Program-made: the position numbers and the translations under genes
Assembly: GCF_009728935.1 (NCBI RefSeq)
Contig: NZ_CP034235.1
Coordinates: forward strand, 2,828,001 to 2,892,000
Direction of reading: 5' to 3'
Origin: Paenibacillus psychroresistens
GTDB taxonomy: Bacteria > Bacillota > Bacilli > Paenibacillales > NBRC-103111
Length of the DNA: 64,000 nucleotides
Notes under the pieces: model-generated
Told to the model about the DNA's origin: nothing
The model's input: the letters and a program-made list of their open reading frames with translations, nothing else
The model's database searches: none
Shown: positions 16,156-25,961 of the stretch, in pieces
Position numbering within the stretch: the stretch's first letter is position 1
How the letters are laid out: each line of letters begins with the position of its first letter

Positions 16156-16941
16156 ATGTCCTATACAAAGTTTGCTTATTATTACGATCGCTTAATGGAT
16201 AACCTGCCCTATACCGATTGGCTGCGTTTTATGGATACCTGCTGGGAGCGTTACGGGAAACCAAAAACCATAGTAGATCTTGGCTGTGGGACGGGCAGTC
16301 TGGCAATTCCACTGGCACAAAATGGTTTGCAAGTAACTGGCATCGATTTATCGGAAGACATGCTTGCGGTTGCGCAGAATAAAAGCCAAGGCATACCAGG
16401 TGGGTTGAATATCGCTTGGGTGCAGCAGGATATGCGGGAATGGGAGCTGCATGAGCAGGTAGATGCGGCTGTTTCATTCTGTGATTGCTTGAACTATATC
16501 ACCGAAGAGGATGAAATTGTCCAAGCTTTTCGTCAGACATATCAAGGCTTGAAATCCGGCGGATTGTTTATTTTCGATGTTCATACCCCTTTTACGCTGA
16601 TATCATATGCAGCAACCCAGCCTTTTTTCATGAATGAAGAGGACATCGCTTATATCTGGACTTCAGAGCTTGAGGATGAAACCTGCGAAATTTGCCATGA
16701 GCTAACTTTGTTCGTTCGTGAAGACGACGGGAAAAGCAGCTTAAGCAAGGATCGCTCACCTCAAGAATCCAAGTTTTTACGCTTTGAAGAAACACATGTG
16801 CAACGAGGCTATCGCTTGGACTGGCTTAAGCGTCAGCTGCTTGATATAGGCTTCATTGATGTGGAGTGCTTTGGTGATTTTCGTTTTGAGCCGGTGCATG
16901 CCGAGACGGAGCGCGCGTTCTTTGTTTGTCATAAACCATAA
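16156..16941 (+). CDS. class I SAM-dependent methyltransferase (YqeM-like)
   Basis: 261 residues, starting four bases after the CvfB-like stop, with GGAGG overlapping that gene's end. The SAM-binding motif I is VDLGCGTGSLAIPLA (near 40-54), followed by GIDLSEDML and the post-motif PQQDMREW-like loop, VQQDMREW. Its place after rsfS matches B. subtilis yqeM. The substrate is unknown. A large palindrome 34 bases after the stop ends the transcript. Confidence 0.88.
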   Translation: MSYTKFAYYYDRLMDNLPYTDWLRFMDTCWERYGKPKTIVDLGCGTGSLAIPLAQNGLQVTGIDLSEDMLAVAQNKSQGIPGGLNIAWVQQDMREWELHEQVDAAVSFCDCLNYITEEDEIVQAFRQTYQGLKSGGLFIFDVHTPFTLISYAATQPFFMNEEDIAYIWTSELEDETCEICHELTLFVREDDGKSSLSKDRSPQESKFLRFEETHVQRGYRLDWLKRQLLDIGFIDVECFGDFRFEPVHAETERAFFVCHKP

Positions 16942-16974
16942 GCGGCTTAACGATTCTAAATGAGGTGTTTAACA

Positions 16975-17023
16975 AAAATCTGGCGTTAATAACGAAATGA
17001 TTTCGTTATTAACGCCAGATTTT
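16975..17023. terminator. perfect 24-bp inverted repeat, likely bidirectional terminator
   Basis: Two 24-base arms match perfectly around a single G at 16999. The outer bases are AAAA on the left and TTTT on the right, so the stem ends in a T tract on both strands. It lies between the convergent yqeM-like and asparaginase genes. Confidence 0.75.
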
Positions 17024-17054
17024 CGTTGGTTTAAGTAGAGGAGCGAGAACTAAG

Positions 17055-17083
17055 GATTTAAAGCGCTGCGAGCGCTCTAAATC
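17055..17083. repeat. second intergenic inverted repeat
   Basis: GATTTA-A-AGCGCT, a GCG loop, then AGCGCT-C-TAAATC: a 13-base arm with one mismatch. There is no T run, so it is not a classical terminator. Function unknown. Confidence 0.6.
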
Positions 17084-17123
17084 GTGCAGTGGAGGTCAGA
17101 CGGCAATTACGCCATAAACCAAC

Positions 17124-18182
17124 TCAACTCGTCTGATGGATTTCGAAGAATAAAGATGTTTCCTGCATAAATTGAAGAATCTGCGAATGCTCTTTGAAGC
17201 TGCCATAAGCTAGCATAAGCTTAACAAGTGCGGTTTCTACTGAGATATTTTCGAGTGGGATCGCTCCTGCTTCTAACAATAAATGAGACGAAGCATAGAG
17301 ATCACCAGCTTTATTCTTAATGGGCGCAATATATACTGTCACTTCATGTGACTGGCAATAAGCTAAAAAGTGGAGAATGGATGCATCAAAAACATCTGAA
17401 TTTCTAGTTGAAGCTGTACCTGAGTGATATAAATCGTGCAATACTGCTACAGGTTTACTCTTACTAAAGTCATAATATCGATAATTAAGCCCTGGATAGG
17501 GTCTAAGATAAAGCACCTCATTGGAGAATGACCACGGAACATTATTAACCTCGGGAGCAGACTGGCTCTGCAGCTTTGCAACTGACGGGTTAATCGCATG
17601 GGTATTATGTATAAATTGATGGTTACTCATCACCCCGAATGGAGCAGAATAAGTACTGTCATATTCATCTGTGAATGGATCCGACTGTGATAGTCTCGTA
17701 CCTAAATGCACAATTGCTTCTCCTTGACTATTCTCAAAAATAACAAATACCCCAGCTAGACATTGCTCCATAATAAAATCTACGGCATGAGAAAAGTTTA
17801 ATACCCCCTTGCCACGAGGATCATTTAACGGAAAATTACTCGCAATTAACATAATTGGAATGGGGATTCCCTGGGAGGCTAAGCTTAAAGCCGCTGCAGT
17901 GAAGGGTAATGTATCTGTTCCATGGGTAACTATAATTCCTTCATACAACGAATAATCTATGTTTTCAAGCTCTTTAATCATCGTCAGCCAATCCTCAGGA
18001 ACTAAATTTTCGCTTAAAATATTCAATGGCTGAACGGTATCAAATTCAATCTGGCGCGAAGGCGTGAAAGCTCCATAAAGCCGAATCAATTCATAAGAAG
18101 CAGCAACGTCTACATCTATATTTCTTTCTGTTTTACGACTTCCTATAGTTCCACCCGTAAAAATAACCTTGATTTTTTTCAA
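17124..18182 (-). CDS. asparaginase/glutaminase-family protein
   Basis: 352 residues from a TTG start at 18182 with GAAGGAGC seven bases upstream; the open frame continues to 18263 without a ribosome site. It belongs to the L-asparaginase family: the first catalytic Thr loop is FTGGTIGS (near 10-15) and the second is VTHGTDTLPFTAAAL. The family hydrolyses asparagine to aspartate and ammonia; a few relatives act on other amides. The C-terminal domain is more divergent. It is transcribed toward the big palindrome at 16975-17023, divergently from leuS. Substrate is inferred only. Confidence 0.82.
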   Translation of the reverse strand: MKKIKVIFTGGTIGSRKTERNIDVDVAASYELIRLYGAFTPSRQIEFDTVQPLNILSENLVPEDWLTMIKELENIDYSLYEGIIVTHGTDTLPFTAAALSLASQGIPIPIMLIASNFPLNDPRGKGVLNFSHAVDFIMEQCLAGVFVIFENSQGEAIVHLGTRLSQSDPFTDEYDSTYSAPFGVMSNHQFIHNTHAINPSVAKLQSQSAPEVNNVPWSFSNEVLYLRPYPGLNYRYYDFSKSKPVAVLHDLYHSGTASTRNSDVFDASILHFLAYCQSHEVTVYIAPIKNKAGDLYASSHLLLEAGAIPLENISVETALVKLMLAYGSFKEHSQILQFMQETSLFFEIHQTS

Positions 18183-18263
18183 TTTGAAGCTCCTTCCACA
18201 AAAATCTGTTGGAATTAGTATACTTGATCTGCGCACATTTCTGAAGTGGTTGAATGGGATCAC

Positions 18264-18293
18264 TTGACATTATGGCTTTATTTTGCATATAAT
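18264..18293 (+). promoter_or_regulatory. sigma-A promoter of leuS
   Basis: Consensus TTGACA (18264-18269) and TATAAT (18288-18293) with an 18-base spacer, just upstream of the T-box leader. Confidence 0.85.
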
Positions 18294-18299
18294 CAAGGG

Positions 18300-18575
18300 A
18301 AATTACTGTCTATAAACAACAAGCAATGAAAAGAAATAGTAATTCTCGAGCCACTTTCAGAGAGCCGGCGGTTGGTGCAAGCAGGCAGTAGGCAGGAATG
18401 AACTCGTCTTGGAGCTAAGGATGAAACTGGAATTATCCAGCGTAAATCATTTCGTCGCCCGCGTTAAGGGTTTCAAGTGAGCAGAAATGGCTTTTATAGC
18501 ATGTCTGTGAATTAGGGTGGTACCACGGGAAGCAATCTCGTCCCTAGCGTTGCGCTAGCGATGGAGGTTTTTTTT
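18300..18575 (+). promoter_or_regulatory. T-box leader (leucine, specifier CUC) of leuS
   Basis: A complete T-box riboswitch. Stem I has the AGTA motif (18338-18341), CAGAGAG, the GGTTGGTGCAAGC distal-loop region, and GAA followed by the specifier codon CTC (18403-18405, Leu). The T-box sequence AGGGTGGTACCACG is at 18513-18526. The terminator stem includes CTAGCG (18544-18549) pairing with CGCTAG (18553-18558) before eight Ts. Uncharged tRNA-Leu should stabilise the antiterminator and allow leuS transcription. This accounts for most of the 446 bases between the asparaginase and leuS genes. Confidence 0.95.
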
Positions 18576-18628
18576 ATGCCAATTTTTAGTAAAAAAGCTA
18601 GACCACAATATACAGGAGGTACAATAAA

Positions 18629-21085
18629 ATGGCGCAAGATGTGAAGCAGTTCGGCTACAATCCATTAATTATGGAGCCTAAATGGCAGAAAATATGGGAT
18701 GACAACAAAACGTTTAAGGTGCTTGATGATACGACTATGCCTAAGTTTTATGCGTTGGATATGTTTCCTTATCCGTCTGGTGATGGCTTGCACGTGGGGC
18801 ATCCTGAAGGAATGACAGCTACAGATATCGTCTCTCGCTACAAGCGGATGAAAGGGTATAACGTGCTTCACCCGATGGGCTGGGATGCTTTTGGCTTACC
18901 GGCTGAGCAGCATGCGCTTAATACAGGTCAGCATCCGAAGGAATTTACGATCAAGAATATTAATAATTTTCGTCGCCAGATTAAGACATTGGGTTTTTCC
19001 TATGATTGGGATCGTGAAATCAGTACGACGGACCCTGAGTATTATAAATGGACGCAATGGATTTTCATTCAATTATACAACAAAGGTCTTGCTTATCTAG
19101 ATGAAGTATTGGTTAACTGGTGCGAGGCGCTTGGGACGGTTCTTGCGAATGAAGAAGTAATTGATGGCTTAAGCGAGCGCGGCAACCATCCTGTAGTCCG
19201 TCGTCCGATGCGCCAATGGGTATTGAAAATCACCGAATACGCAGAGCGTTTATTGGATGATTTGGAAGAGCTGGACTGGACAGAAGGCATCAAGGATATG
19301 CAGCGCAATTGGATTGGAAAGTCCGTTGGGGCAGAGGTGCATTTTGCGATTGCTGGCTATACAGACTTAAGCTTGACTGTATTTACAACTCGACCGGATA
19401 CTTTATTTGGAGCTACTTATTGTGTGTTGGCGCCAGAGCATGAATTAGTGGCGAAGGTCACAACAGAATGGCAAAAAGAAGCTATCGCCCAATATCAAGA
19501 AAAGGCATCGCGTAAAAGTGATTTGGAGCGAACGGATTTAGCTAAGGATAAAAGTGGTGTGTTCACGGGGGCTTTTGCTATAAACCCGGTTAATGGTGCT
19601 AATGTGCCGATCTGGATTGCAGATTATGTGCTTGCTGGTTATGGTACTGGGGCAATCATGGCTGTTCCTGGGCATGACGAGCGTGATTACGAGTTTGCCA
19701 AACAATTTGAACTACCCATAGTAGAAGTTGTGCAAGGTGGAAACGTATCAGAAGAAGCTTATGCAGGCGATGGCGCTCATGTTAATTCAGGCTTTTTGGA
19801 TGGTTTGAGTAATGTCGAAGCGATTGCCAAGATGATTGCGTGGTTGGAAGCCGAGGGTAAAGGCCAAGGGAAAGTTACCTATCGCTTGCGTGACTGGTTA
19901 TTCAGCCGTCAAAGATATTGGGGGGAGCCAATTCCAATTCTTCACTTGGAGGATGGCACTATGAAAACAGTCCCGATCGATCAATTGCCGTTATTGCTGC
20001 CTGATATCACACAAATTACGCCTTCAGGGACTGGAGAGTCACCGTTAGCTGTTGTTGATGAATGGGTTAATACAATTGATACCGAAACAGGGATGAAAGC
20101 ACGCCGTGAAACCAATACCATGCCGCAATGGGCTGGGAGCTGCTGGTATTACCTTCGCTATATCGATCCGCACAATGACAAGGAGCTTTGCTCAGCTGAG
20201 CTGCAGAAGCAATGGCTGCCTGTAGATCTTTATATCGGTGGCGCTGAGCATGCTGTATTGCATTTGCTGTACGCTCGCTTCTGGCATAAGGTGCTTTATG
20301 ATTTAGGGATCGTCTCCACTAAGGAGCCTTTCCATAAGCTAGTGAATCAAGGGATGATTCTTGGTGATAATAATGAAAAAATGAGTAAATCGCGCGGAAA
20401 TGTAATCAATCCCGATCAAATTGTCAATGAATTCGGTGGAGACACCTTGCGTATGTACGAAATGTTTATGGGGCCGCTTGAATCCACTAAGCCATGGAAT
20501 GTAAGCGGAACAGAGGGGATTTATCGCTTCTTTAACCGCATCTGGCGCTTGTTTATCAACGAAGAAGAAGGGTCATTAAACGCAAAAATAGTAGCTTCAC
20601 CCGAAGAAGGACCGTCCAATGATGCTTTTAAGCGCACCTGGCACCGATCCATCAAGAAAATTACGGAAGACTATGAAGCATTAAGGTTTAACACAGCTAT
20701 TAGTCAGTTAATGATTTTCGTCAATGAAGCTTACAAAACAGAGCAATTGCCATTCGCTGCAATGGTTCAGTTTGTACAAATGTTATCACCGATTGCACCG
20801 CATATTGCTGAAGAGCTTTGGGAGCAATTGGGTAAAAAAACCAGCTTAACATATGCAGCTTGGCCAACCTACGATGAAGCTTGGATTGAAGACAATGAAG
20901 TCGAAATCGTTGTACAAGTAAATGGTAAAATTATAGAGCGTGTCGCAATATCAAGAGAAATGGAAGAAGCCGCTATGCAAGAGCTTGCCCAAAATCTTGA
21001 TAAAGTTAAAGAAGCCATCTCTGGCAAGACGATCCGTAAAGTGATTGTCGTGAAAGGCAAGCTAGTTAACCTAGTTGTAGGTTAA
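18629..21085 (+). CDS. leuS: leucyl-tRNA synthetase
   Basis: 818 residues, ATG with AGGAGG upstream. It charges tRNA-Leu with leucine. The class I signature HVGH is in [13 protein letters not shown], the CP1 editing domain covers about 225-415 ([31 protein letters not shown]), and KMSKS is in [10 protein letters not shown]. The C-terminal anticodon/tRNA domain ends [14 protein letters not shown]. Length is normal. Expression is under the T-box. It ends overlapping the stop of the convergent comER gene by four bases. In B. subtilis leuS is not in this cluster. Confidence 0.98.
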   Translation: MAQDVKQFGYNPLIMEPKWQKIWDDNKTFKVLDDTTMPKFYALDMFPYPSGDGLHVGHPEGMTATDIVSRYKRMKGYNVLHPMGWDAFGLPAEQHALNTGQHPKEFTIKNINNFRRQIKTLGFSYDWDREISTTDPEYYKWTQWIFIQLYNKGLAYLDEVLVNWCEALGTVLANEEVIDGLSERGNHPVVRRPMRQWVLKITEYAERLLDDLEELDWTEGIKDMQRNWIGKSVGAEVHFAIAGYTDLSLTVFTTRPDTLFGATYCVLAPEHELVAKVTTEWQKEAIAQYQEKASRKSDLERTDLAKDKSGVFTGAFAINPVNGANVPIWIADYVLAGYGTGAIMAVPGHDERDYEFAKQFELPIVEVVQGGNVSEEAYAGDGAHVNSGFLDGLSNVEAIAKMIAWLEAEGKGQGKVTYRLRDWLFSRQRYWGEPIPILHLEDGTMKTVPIDQLPLLLPDITQITPSGTGESPLAVVDEWVNTIDTETGMKARRETNTMPQWAGSCWYYLRYIDPHNDKELCSAELQKQWLPVDLYIGGAEHAVLHLLYARFWHKVLYDLGIVSTKEPFHKLVNQGMILGDNNEKMSKSRGNVINPDQIVNEFGGDTLRMYEMFMGPLESTKPWNVSGTEGIYRFFNRIWRLFINEEEGSLNAKIVASPEEGPSNDAFKRTWHRSIKKITEDYEALRFNTAISQLMIFVNEAYKTEQLPFAAMVQFVQMLSPIAPHIAEELWEQLGKKTSLTYAAWPTYDEAWIEDNEVEIVVQVNGKIIERVAISREMEEAAMQELAQNLDKVKEAISGKTIRKVIVVKGKLVNLVVG

Positions 21086-21891
21086 CCATTTACCTTCGCC
21101 ATATCTTCTTCAAATTTAGCATGTGTGATATGAATAAGCTGGTTGAATACCCCATCCAGCTTAAGATCAAGTAATTTAAGGCCTTCAGCGGTAATTCCAC
21201 CGGGAACGGACACGCGTTTTTGCAGTTCACCCGGTGTAAAACCGCCTGTGGTAAGCAGCTTACCTGTGCCAAGCAGCATTTCACAAGCTAAACGGTTGGC
21301 ATCGGAATAAGGAATTCCCGTTTCATCGACAGCAGCGCGAATAAATTTCAAGAGAATAAGTGAGAAAAATGCCGGTCCACAGCTAGATATATCCGAGGAT
21401 ATCCGTGTGAATTTTTCGGATACCCGGATTGGCTCGCTGATAAAGGACATCAGATTCTCAATCTGGAGTATATCTTCCTGCAGCATGCGTTCTCCAAAAA
21501 TACACAAAGTGGGTCCGCTCATGACGTAATTGGTTATACTGGGGATAATTTTAGCTATTTTGCTAGAAAGCTGGTCTTCCAAGAAGGCAATTGTAATCGG
21601 GCTTGTGATTGAAATGATAATATGTGAAGGTTTAACATAAGGTTGAATCTCACTAATTACATTCTTAAATTCACTTGGTTTGATGCATAAGAAAATAACT
21701 TGGCTTAGCTGCACAACTTCAATATTGCTGTTTGCTTTCACTAAACCATTGAATTGTTCAGCTAACCGATCTATTTTACCAGATGTTCGATTACTTGCTA
21801 TAATCACTTCTGGACTAAGAGCTCCCGTTTGAATAAAGGATTCTATTAGGATGCTGCCCATACTGCCTGTTCCAATGAAGCCGATATTCAT
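21082..21891 (-). CDS. comER: late competence protein ComER (pyrroline-5-carboxylate reductase-like)
   Basis: 269 residues from ATG 21891, with GGGAGGGG upstream; the frame is open to 21966. The Rossmann motif [16 protein letters not shown] is at the N-terminus, IIASNRT follows, and the C-terminal dimerisation part ([21 protein letters not shown]) is that of ProC-like reductases. ComER is encoded divergently from comEA in Bacillus, as here. Its role is uncertain; it is dispensable for transformation in B. subtilis, and effects on sporulation/biofilm have been reported. Its stop codon shares the TTAA palindrome with the leuS stop. Confidence 0.9.
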   Translation of the reverse strand: MNIGFIGTGSMGSILIESFIQTGALSPEVIIASNRTSGKIDRLAEQFNGLVKANSNIEVVQLSQVIFLCIKPSEFKNVISEIQPYVKPSHIIISITSPITIAFLEDQLSSKIAKIIPSITNYVMSGPTLCIFGERMLQEDILQIENLMSFISEPIRVSEKFTRISSDISSCGPAFFSLILLKFIRAAVDETGIPYSDANRLACEMLLGTGKLLTTGGFTPGELQKRVSVPGGITAEGLKLLDLKLDGVFNQLIHITHAKFEEDMAKVNG

Positions 21892-21994
21892 TAAAACCCC
21901 TCCCATATATGAAATGCTATTCCAAATATATGCGGCGATACTGCTTCTAATGACTTTATAAGGCATTACAGCTAGAGAGTCAGCTAATTAAGGC

Positions 21995-22023
21995 TTGCAT
22001 AATTTTCCAAAAGCGTTTATATT
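21995..22023 (+). promoter_or_regulatory. candidate promoter of the comE operon
   Basis: TTGCAT (21995-22000) and TATATT (22018-22023) with a 17-base spacer, in the 305-base gap between comER and comEA. Confidence 0.5.
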
Positions 22024-22048
22024 ATTTTTAATTGAACAAAATGTGCGG

Positions 22049-22093
22049 AAGAACCGCCTCTATTCACTTTAAACGTGAACAGAGGCGGTTCTT
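22049..22093 (+). promoter_or_regulatory. leader hairpin upstream of comEA
   Basis: A 13-pair stem (AAGAACCGCCTCT / AGAGGCGGTTCTT), one mismatch, then five further pairs (TTCAC/GTGAA) around a seven-base loop. It is about 20 bases after the predicted transcription start and followed by CTTTGTTTGCG, a weak T tract. It could be an attenuator or the end of a short transcript. About 100 bases remain before comEA with no other structure seen. Confidence 0.55.
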
Positions 22094-22196
22094 TGTTTGC
22101 GCTGAGGAGTGGAGTTGTGTATAAAGTTGAATTTGAAGAAGCATATGAGCTATTTATTCTACAGCATTTGAAGAAAAGAAAAGAGGAGGAACTGTA

Positions 22197-22760
22197 ATGT
22201 GGTTGTTTTTACAACAGTACAAGAAAGTGATAGCTTTATGTGTAATTCCACTTATTGCGGTTGTTGGGTTAGTTGGATTTGAATTCAAGCATGGGGAGAG
22301 TGATGGTTCGAAGCCGCTCATAGTCAATCAAGAGATGAAAGCTCTGTTAGTGGAGCAGAATGATGAACTGAAAGCTTCTACTGCGCCAAAAGCTGTTAAG
22401 TCGCCAAAAGTTAGTTCCCCAAAGATTAATCCAACAGAGACAAATTCACCTAAAATAATTGTTCCTGCAGAAGTAACAGAATTACCGGTAGAATCTACTC
22501 AGCCTGAAACTTCAATCGCACCGAAGAAAACAGCTAAACCTCCTTCAAACTCAAAGTCTCCAAAAGCCAGCTTCATGGTTAATGTGAATACCGCAAATTC
22601 GGCTGAGCTGATGGAGTTATCAGGGATCGGTGAAAGTAAAGCAAAAGCAATTATTGCTTATCGTGAAGCCCACCCGTTTCAGATGTTGGATGAGTTAATG
22701 AACGTAAAAGGCATTGGTCCGAAGATCTTCGCGAAAATCAAAATGCACCTTGAGCTTTAA
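22197..22760 (+). CDS. comEA: competence DNA receptor ComEA, helix-hairpin-helix protein
   Basis: 187 residues with GAGGAGGA upstream of the ATG. One N-terminal membrane helix (about 10-28) anchors it outside the membrane. The C-terminal 62 residues are a double helix-hairpin-helix DNA-binding domain (VNVNTANSAELMELSGIG ... VKGIGPKIFAKIK). ComEA binds incoming double-stranded DNA. The segment between (about 55-125) is a Pro/Lys/Ser-rich linker with repeated SPK; the SLBB domain of B. subtilis ComEA is not recognisable. comEB follows after 54 bases. Confidence 0.92.
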   Translation: MWLFLQQYKKVIALCVIPLIAVVGLVGFEFKHGESDGSKPLIVNQEMKALLVEQNDELKASTAPKAVKSPKVSSPKINPTETNSPKIIVPAEVTELPVESTQPETSIAPKKTAKPPSNSKSPKASFMVNVNTANSAELMELSGIGESKAKAIIAYREAHPFQMLDELMNVKGIGPKIFAKIKMHLEL

Positions 22761-22814
22761 ATTTCAGGTGAAGTATGAGAAAATGAGCAGTATAAACGTT
22801 TTAAAGGAGCATCT

Positions 22815-23330
22815 ATGTCGATCAGAAAAGATTGGAATACTTATTTTCTTGATATTGCTTATATGGCTTCGACCCGCTCACAATGCTCAAGACGTCATGT
22901 TGGCGCAGCACTAGTACAAGGGAAGAAATTGTTAGGTACCGCGTATAATGGGGCTCCGATGGGGGTGGCTGATTGTTCGGAAGCGGGCTGTTTAATTGTC
23001 GAAGAATTAGAAATTAAGCTTCTAGACAATGGAGAAGAAGAGATGACGCGCAAGCAACGTTGTGTGCGTACCATTCATGCTGAACAAAACCTGCTGTTAT
23101 TTACGGATCGCAGGGACCGCGAAGGCTCAGTTGTTTACGTAACTGATCAGCCCTGCTGGACATGTGCCAATATGTTAGCTAATAGCGGAGTTATTGAAAT
23201 TGTCTACCATCGTGCTTATCCCAAAGATAGTGATAAAGTTAAAGAACTGATGATGCAGCTAGGCATCAAGTTTATTCATATGGAAAATTATTCGCCGCCT
23301 GCTAGCATAGAAATAGAAGTAATCAATTAA
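22815..23330 (+). CDS. comEB: dCMP deaminase family protein ComEB
   Basis: 171 residues, with AAAGGAG before the ATG. It is a zinc-dependent deaminase: His/Glu in TIHAEQNLL and the Cys pair in PCWTCANML. It converts dCMP to dUMP for thymidylate synthesis. It sits between comEA and comEC in many Firmicutes, although it is not needed for DNA uptake in B. subtilis. The start carries the family sequence DWNTYFLDIAYMASTRS. A terminator lies between it and comEC. Confidence 0.95.
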   Translation: MSIRKDWNTYFLDIAYMASTRSQCSRRHVGAALVQGKKLLGTAYNGAPMGVADCSEAGCLIVEELEIKLLDNGEEEMTRKQRCVRTIHAEQNLLLFTDRRDREGSVVYVTDQPCWTCANMLANSGVIEIVYHRAYPKDSDKVKELMMQLGIKFIHMENYSPPASIEIEVIN

Positions 23331-23347
23331 ATAAGTATAATAGGGAA

Positions 23348-23380
23348 GCACCCTCTTCGTTTTGCGAAGGGGGTGTTTTT
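23348..23380 (+). terminator. terminator between comEB and comEC
   Basis: The stem CACCCTCTTCG / CGAAGGGGGTG (one G-U pair) has a short loop and five Ts. It may reduce read-through into comEC, since no obvious new promoter is visible in the short gap. Confidence 0.8.
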
Positions 23381-23404
23381 GCGTTGTTTTGAGGAGGAAA
23401 TGCT

Positions 23405-25954
23405 TTGAAAAATAATCACTTGATCTTCTGGACTTGGATATGGGTATTTGGATATTGTATGGCGATCTGGTTACCGCTGCTTGAAGTATCCTTGTTAATT
23501 ATAAGCTCGCTTATTTTAGTAGTTGGTATTTTATGGTTTATGAAGCTGCCCGGTTTGAATGTAATTAGTTGGATAATGCTTTTGAGCATTTCAATTGGTT
23601 ATTACCAGTGGTTTGATCAGCGAAATGTAACTGGGATTCATGCAGAAAGCAATGACGAAATACTTTTAGAGATGAAAGGGAGAATTACTTCATCCATAGT
23701 AGTAGACGGAGATCACGTTGGCTTTACTATAATGGCAAGTGAAGTGAAATATCTTGAAACTGAGCTTAACAGATCTAAAAAGACTCAAAAAGTCAAAGAA
23801 TCTGTGCAGGTATCAGTTCGTTTGCTTGAGCAAAATGAGCAAGAAACAGCATACACCTGGCAAAGAGGTGATGACATCTCTTTAAGTGGGAAGCTTCAGA
23901 TTCCGGCGATCGCGCGAAATTTTGGAGGCTTCGACTATCGACAATACTTACGGCAGCAGCATATTCATTGGATTTTTACGCTAAAAGGTTTGGACTCCGT
24001 CAATAGCCAGTCCAGCTTCCATTGGAATAGGTTGCAGCTATTGAGATATAATGATCAATTTCGTGGATTTCTAGCAGACAAGCTAGATCAATTATTTCCA
24101 GAGTCGCAAGCAGGGTATATGAAAAGCTTATTGATTGGTCTGCGCGTCGACCTTGATCCTCAGCAATTCCAACAATTCTCCAATTTAGGTTTGACTCATA
24201 TTCTTGCCATTTCGGGCATGCAGGTGGCCGTTTTTTGTGCTGTTGTTTTATGGTTTTTACGTAAGCTGCGTTTTACGAAAGAAACGGGCTTACTCATCGC
24301 AATAGCGTTGCTGCCCTTTTATGTTTTGTTTACAGGCTCATCTCCATCTGTTGTCAGAGCAGGTTTGATGGCCATGATCGCACTTTATGCCGTTCGTCGC
24401 AATTGGTTAAAGGATGCTTTGAAATTACTTTGCTTGGTTGGGGGGCTTATGTTAGTTTGGAATCCTTATTCGTTATTGGATGTAAGCTTTCAATTGTCTT
24501 TCACAGTTACTTATGGATTGATTGTTGGAGTTCCATGGGTCAGTCAATTGCTCCCGCAGCAAAAGCTAATTAATTCCACATTATCAGTCACTTTAGTGGC
24601 GCAAGCGGTCTCTTTTCCATTAACGATTTATTATTTCAATCAATTTTCATTGTTATCCTGGTTGGCGAATATTATCCTAGTGCCCTTTATCAGCTTTGTA
24701 GTCACCCCAATAGGCTCGATTGCTTTAATCCTGAGTTTGGTAAATGAACCCACTGCGCAAGTGATAGCTTATTTAGCGATAATTAGCAATCGATTTACTT
24801 TTTGGCTGACCGATGTAATGGATAGCTGGAACGGATTCAAGCTGATTTGGGCAAGTCCTTCAATAGTTTGGATTAGTTTTTATTATGGGTTTGTCTCACT
24901 AATAATTGGTTGTTTAATTCGCTGGAACTCGGTAAGGCAGGCTCGACTTCAAGGTGTCTTTATCGGGTTTATTCAAAGCTCCAGAGGAATTTCGTTAGTC
25001 ATTTTGTGTAATTTGTGTTGCTTTATTGGACTTCTTTGGTATGGTTATCAACCAGATTTATGGCGAAATAAAGGACAAGTACAGTTTATAGATGTGGGAC
25101 AAGGGGATGCTATATTAATACATACGCCTAATAATAAATTTATTCTTGTGGATGGTGGAGGGACTTTGGTTTTTCGTAAGGCTGGAGATGATTGGAAGCA
25201 GCGTAAAAACCCATATGAGGTAGGGAAGAATACTTTGGTGCCTTTGCTGAAAAAACGTGGAGTCCATCATCTGGATTATCTGATTGCGACACATGAGGAT
25301 GCCGATCATATTGGAGGCTTGCAAGCGGTATTGGAGCAAATTCCGGTGGATAACTTTATTTTTAACGGGACTTTAAAACCGAATGCAGGTGTAGAGAAGC
25401 TATTTAAAACAGCATTAGATCTGCAGATTCCATTACTAGCTGGTAATGAAAATTTAGAAATACCAATCGATGCAACAACAAAGCTCCATTTCTTATACCC
25501 TTTAACGCAAAAGGCAGCGAGCGATAATCCGAACCCCACATCCTTCAACGGCCTAACTATTGAGAACAATCAGAACAATTATTCCTTGGTTTTTATGCTG
25601 GAAATGTATAATTCCCGTTTCCTCTTCACGGGTGATATGGAGAAAAGCTCAGAGAATATTCTATTGGAACATTTAGAAGCTCAGAGTGAAAGTAATGAAT
25701 CAATTCCAATTGACGTCTTAAAAGTGGCTCATCATGGAAGTAAAACCTCGACAACAGAAGAATGGTTGAATTACTGGCAGCCTAAGCTAGCAGCCATTTC
25801 TGTAGGCGGGTATAACACTTATGGCCATCCTACAGAGGAGGTGCTATCCCGCTTAGCTGAGCATGATGTTGAAGTTATGCGGACGGATGAAGAAGGTGAA
25901 ATACAAATGACAGTCACCGAAACGGGGATTCAAACCAGACATAAGTTGAAATAA
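23405..25954 (+). CDS. comEC: DNA internalization channel ComEC/Rec2
   Basis: 849 residues from a TTG seven bases after GAGGAGG. It forms the inner-membrane channel that takes in single-stranded DNA during transformation. Features in order: N-terminal helices and DUF4131/OB-like part (about 1-190), the multi-helix Competence domain with LLIGLR, NLGLTHILAISGMQVAVF and GSSPSVVRA (about 220-500), further helices, and a metallo-beta-lactamase-like domain (about 560-840) with DVGQGDAILI, THEDADHIGG and KVAHHGSKTST. Length is typical. Confidence 0.95.
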   Translation: MKNNHLIFWTWIWVFGYCMAIWLPLLEVSLLIISSLILVVGILWFMKLPGLNVISWIMLLSISIGYYQWFDQRNVTGIHAESNDEILLEMKGRITSSIVVDGDHVGFTIMASEVKYLETELNRSKKTQKVKESVQVSVRLLEQNEQETAYTWQRGDDISLSGKLQIPAIARNFGGFDYRQYLRQQHIHWIFTLKGLDSVNSQSSFHWNRLQLLRYNDQFRGFLADKLDQLFPESQAGYMKSLLIGLRVDLDPQQFQQFSNLGLTHILAISGMQVAVFCAVVLWFLRKLRFTKETGLLIAIALLPFYVLFTGSSPSVVRAGLMAMIALYAVRRNWLKDALKLLCLVGGLMLVWNPYSLLDVSFQLSFTVTYGLIVGVPWVSQLLPQQKLINSTLSVTLVAQAVSFPLTIYYFNQFSLLSWLANIILVPFISFVVTPIGSIALILSLVNEPTAQVIAYLAIISNRFTFWLTDVMDSWNGFKLIWASPSIVWISFYYGFVSLIIGCLIRWNSVRQARLQGVFIGFIQSSRGISLVILCNLCCFIGLLWYGYQPDLWRNKGQVQFIDVGQGDAILIHTPNNKFILVDGGGTLVFRKAGDDWKQRKNPYEVGKNTLVPLLKKRGVHHLDYLIATHEDADHIGGLQAVLEQIPVDNFIFNGTLKPNAGVEKLFKTALDLQIPLLAGNENLEIPIDATTKLHFLYPLTQKAASDNPNPTSFNGLTIENNQNNYSLVFMLEMYNSRFLFTGDMEKSSENILLEHLEAQSESNESIPIDVLKVAHHGSKTSTTEEWLNYWQPKLAAISVGGYNTYGHPTEEVLSRLAEHDVEVMRTDEEGEIQMTVTETGIQTRHKLK

Positions 25955-25961
25955 TCCTAGA

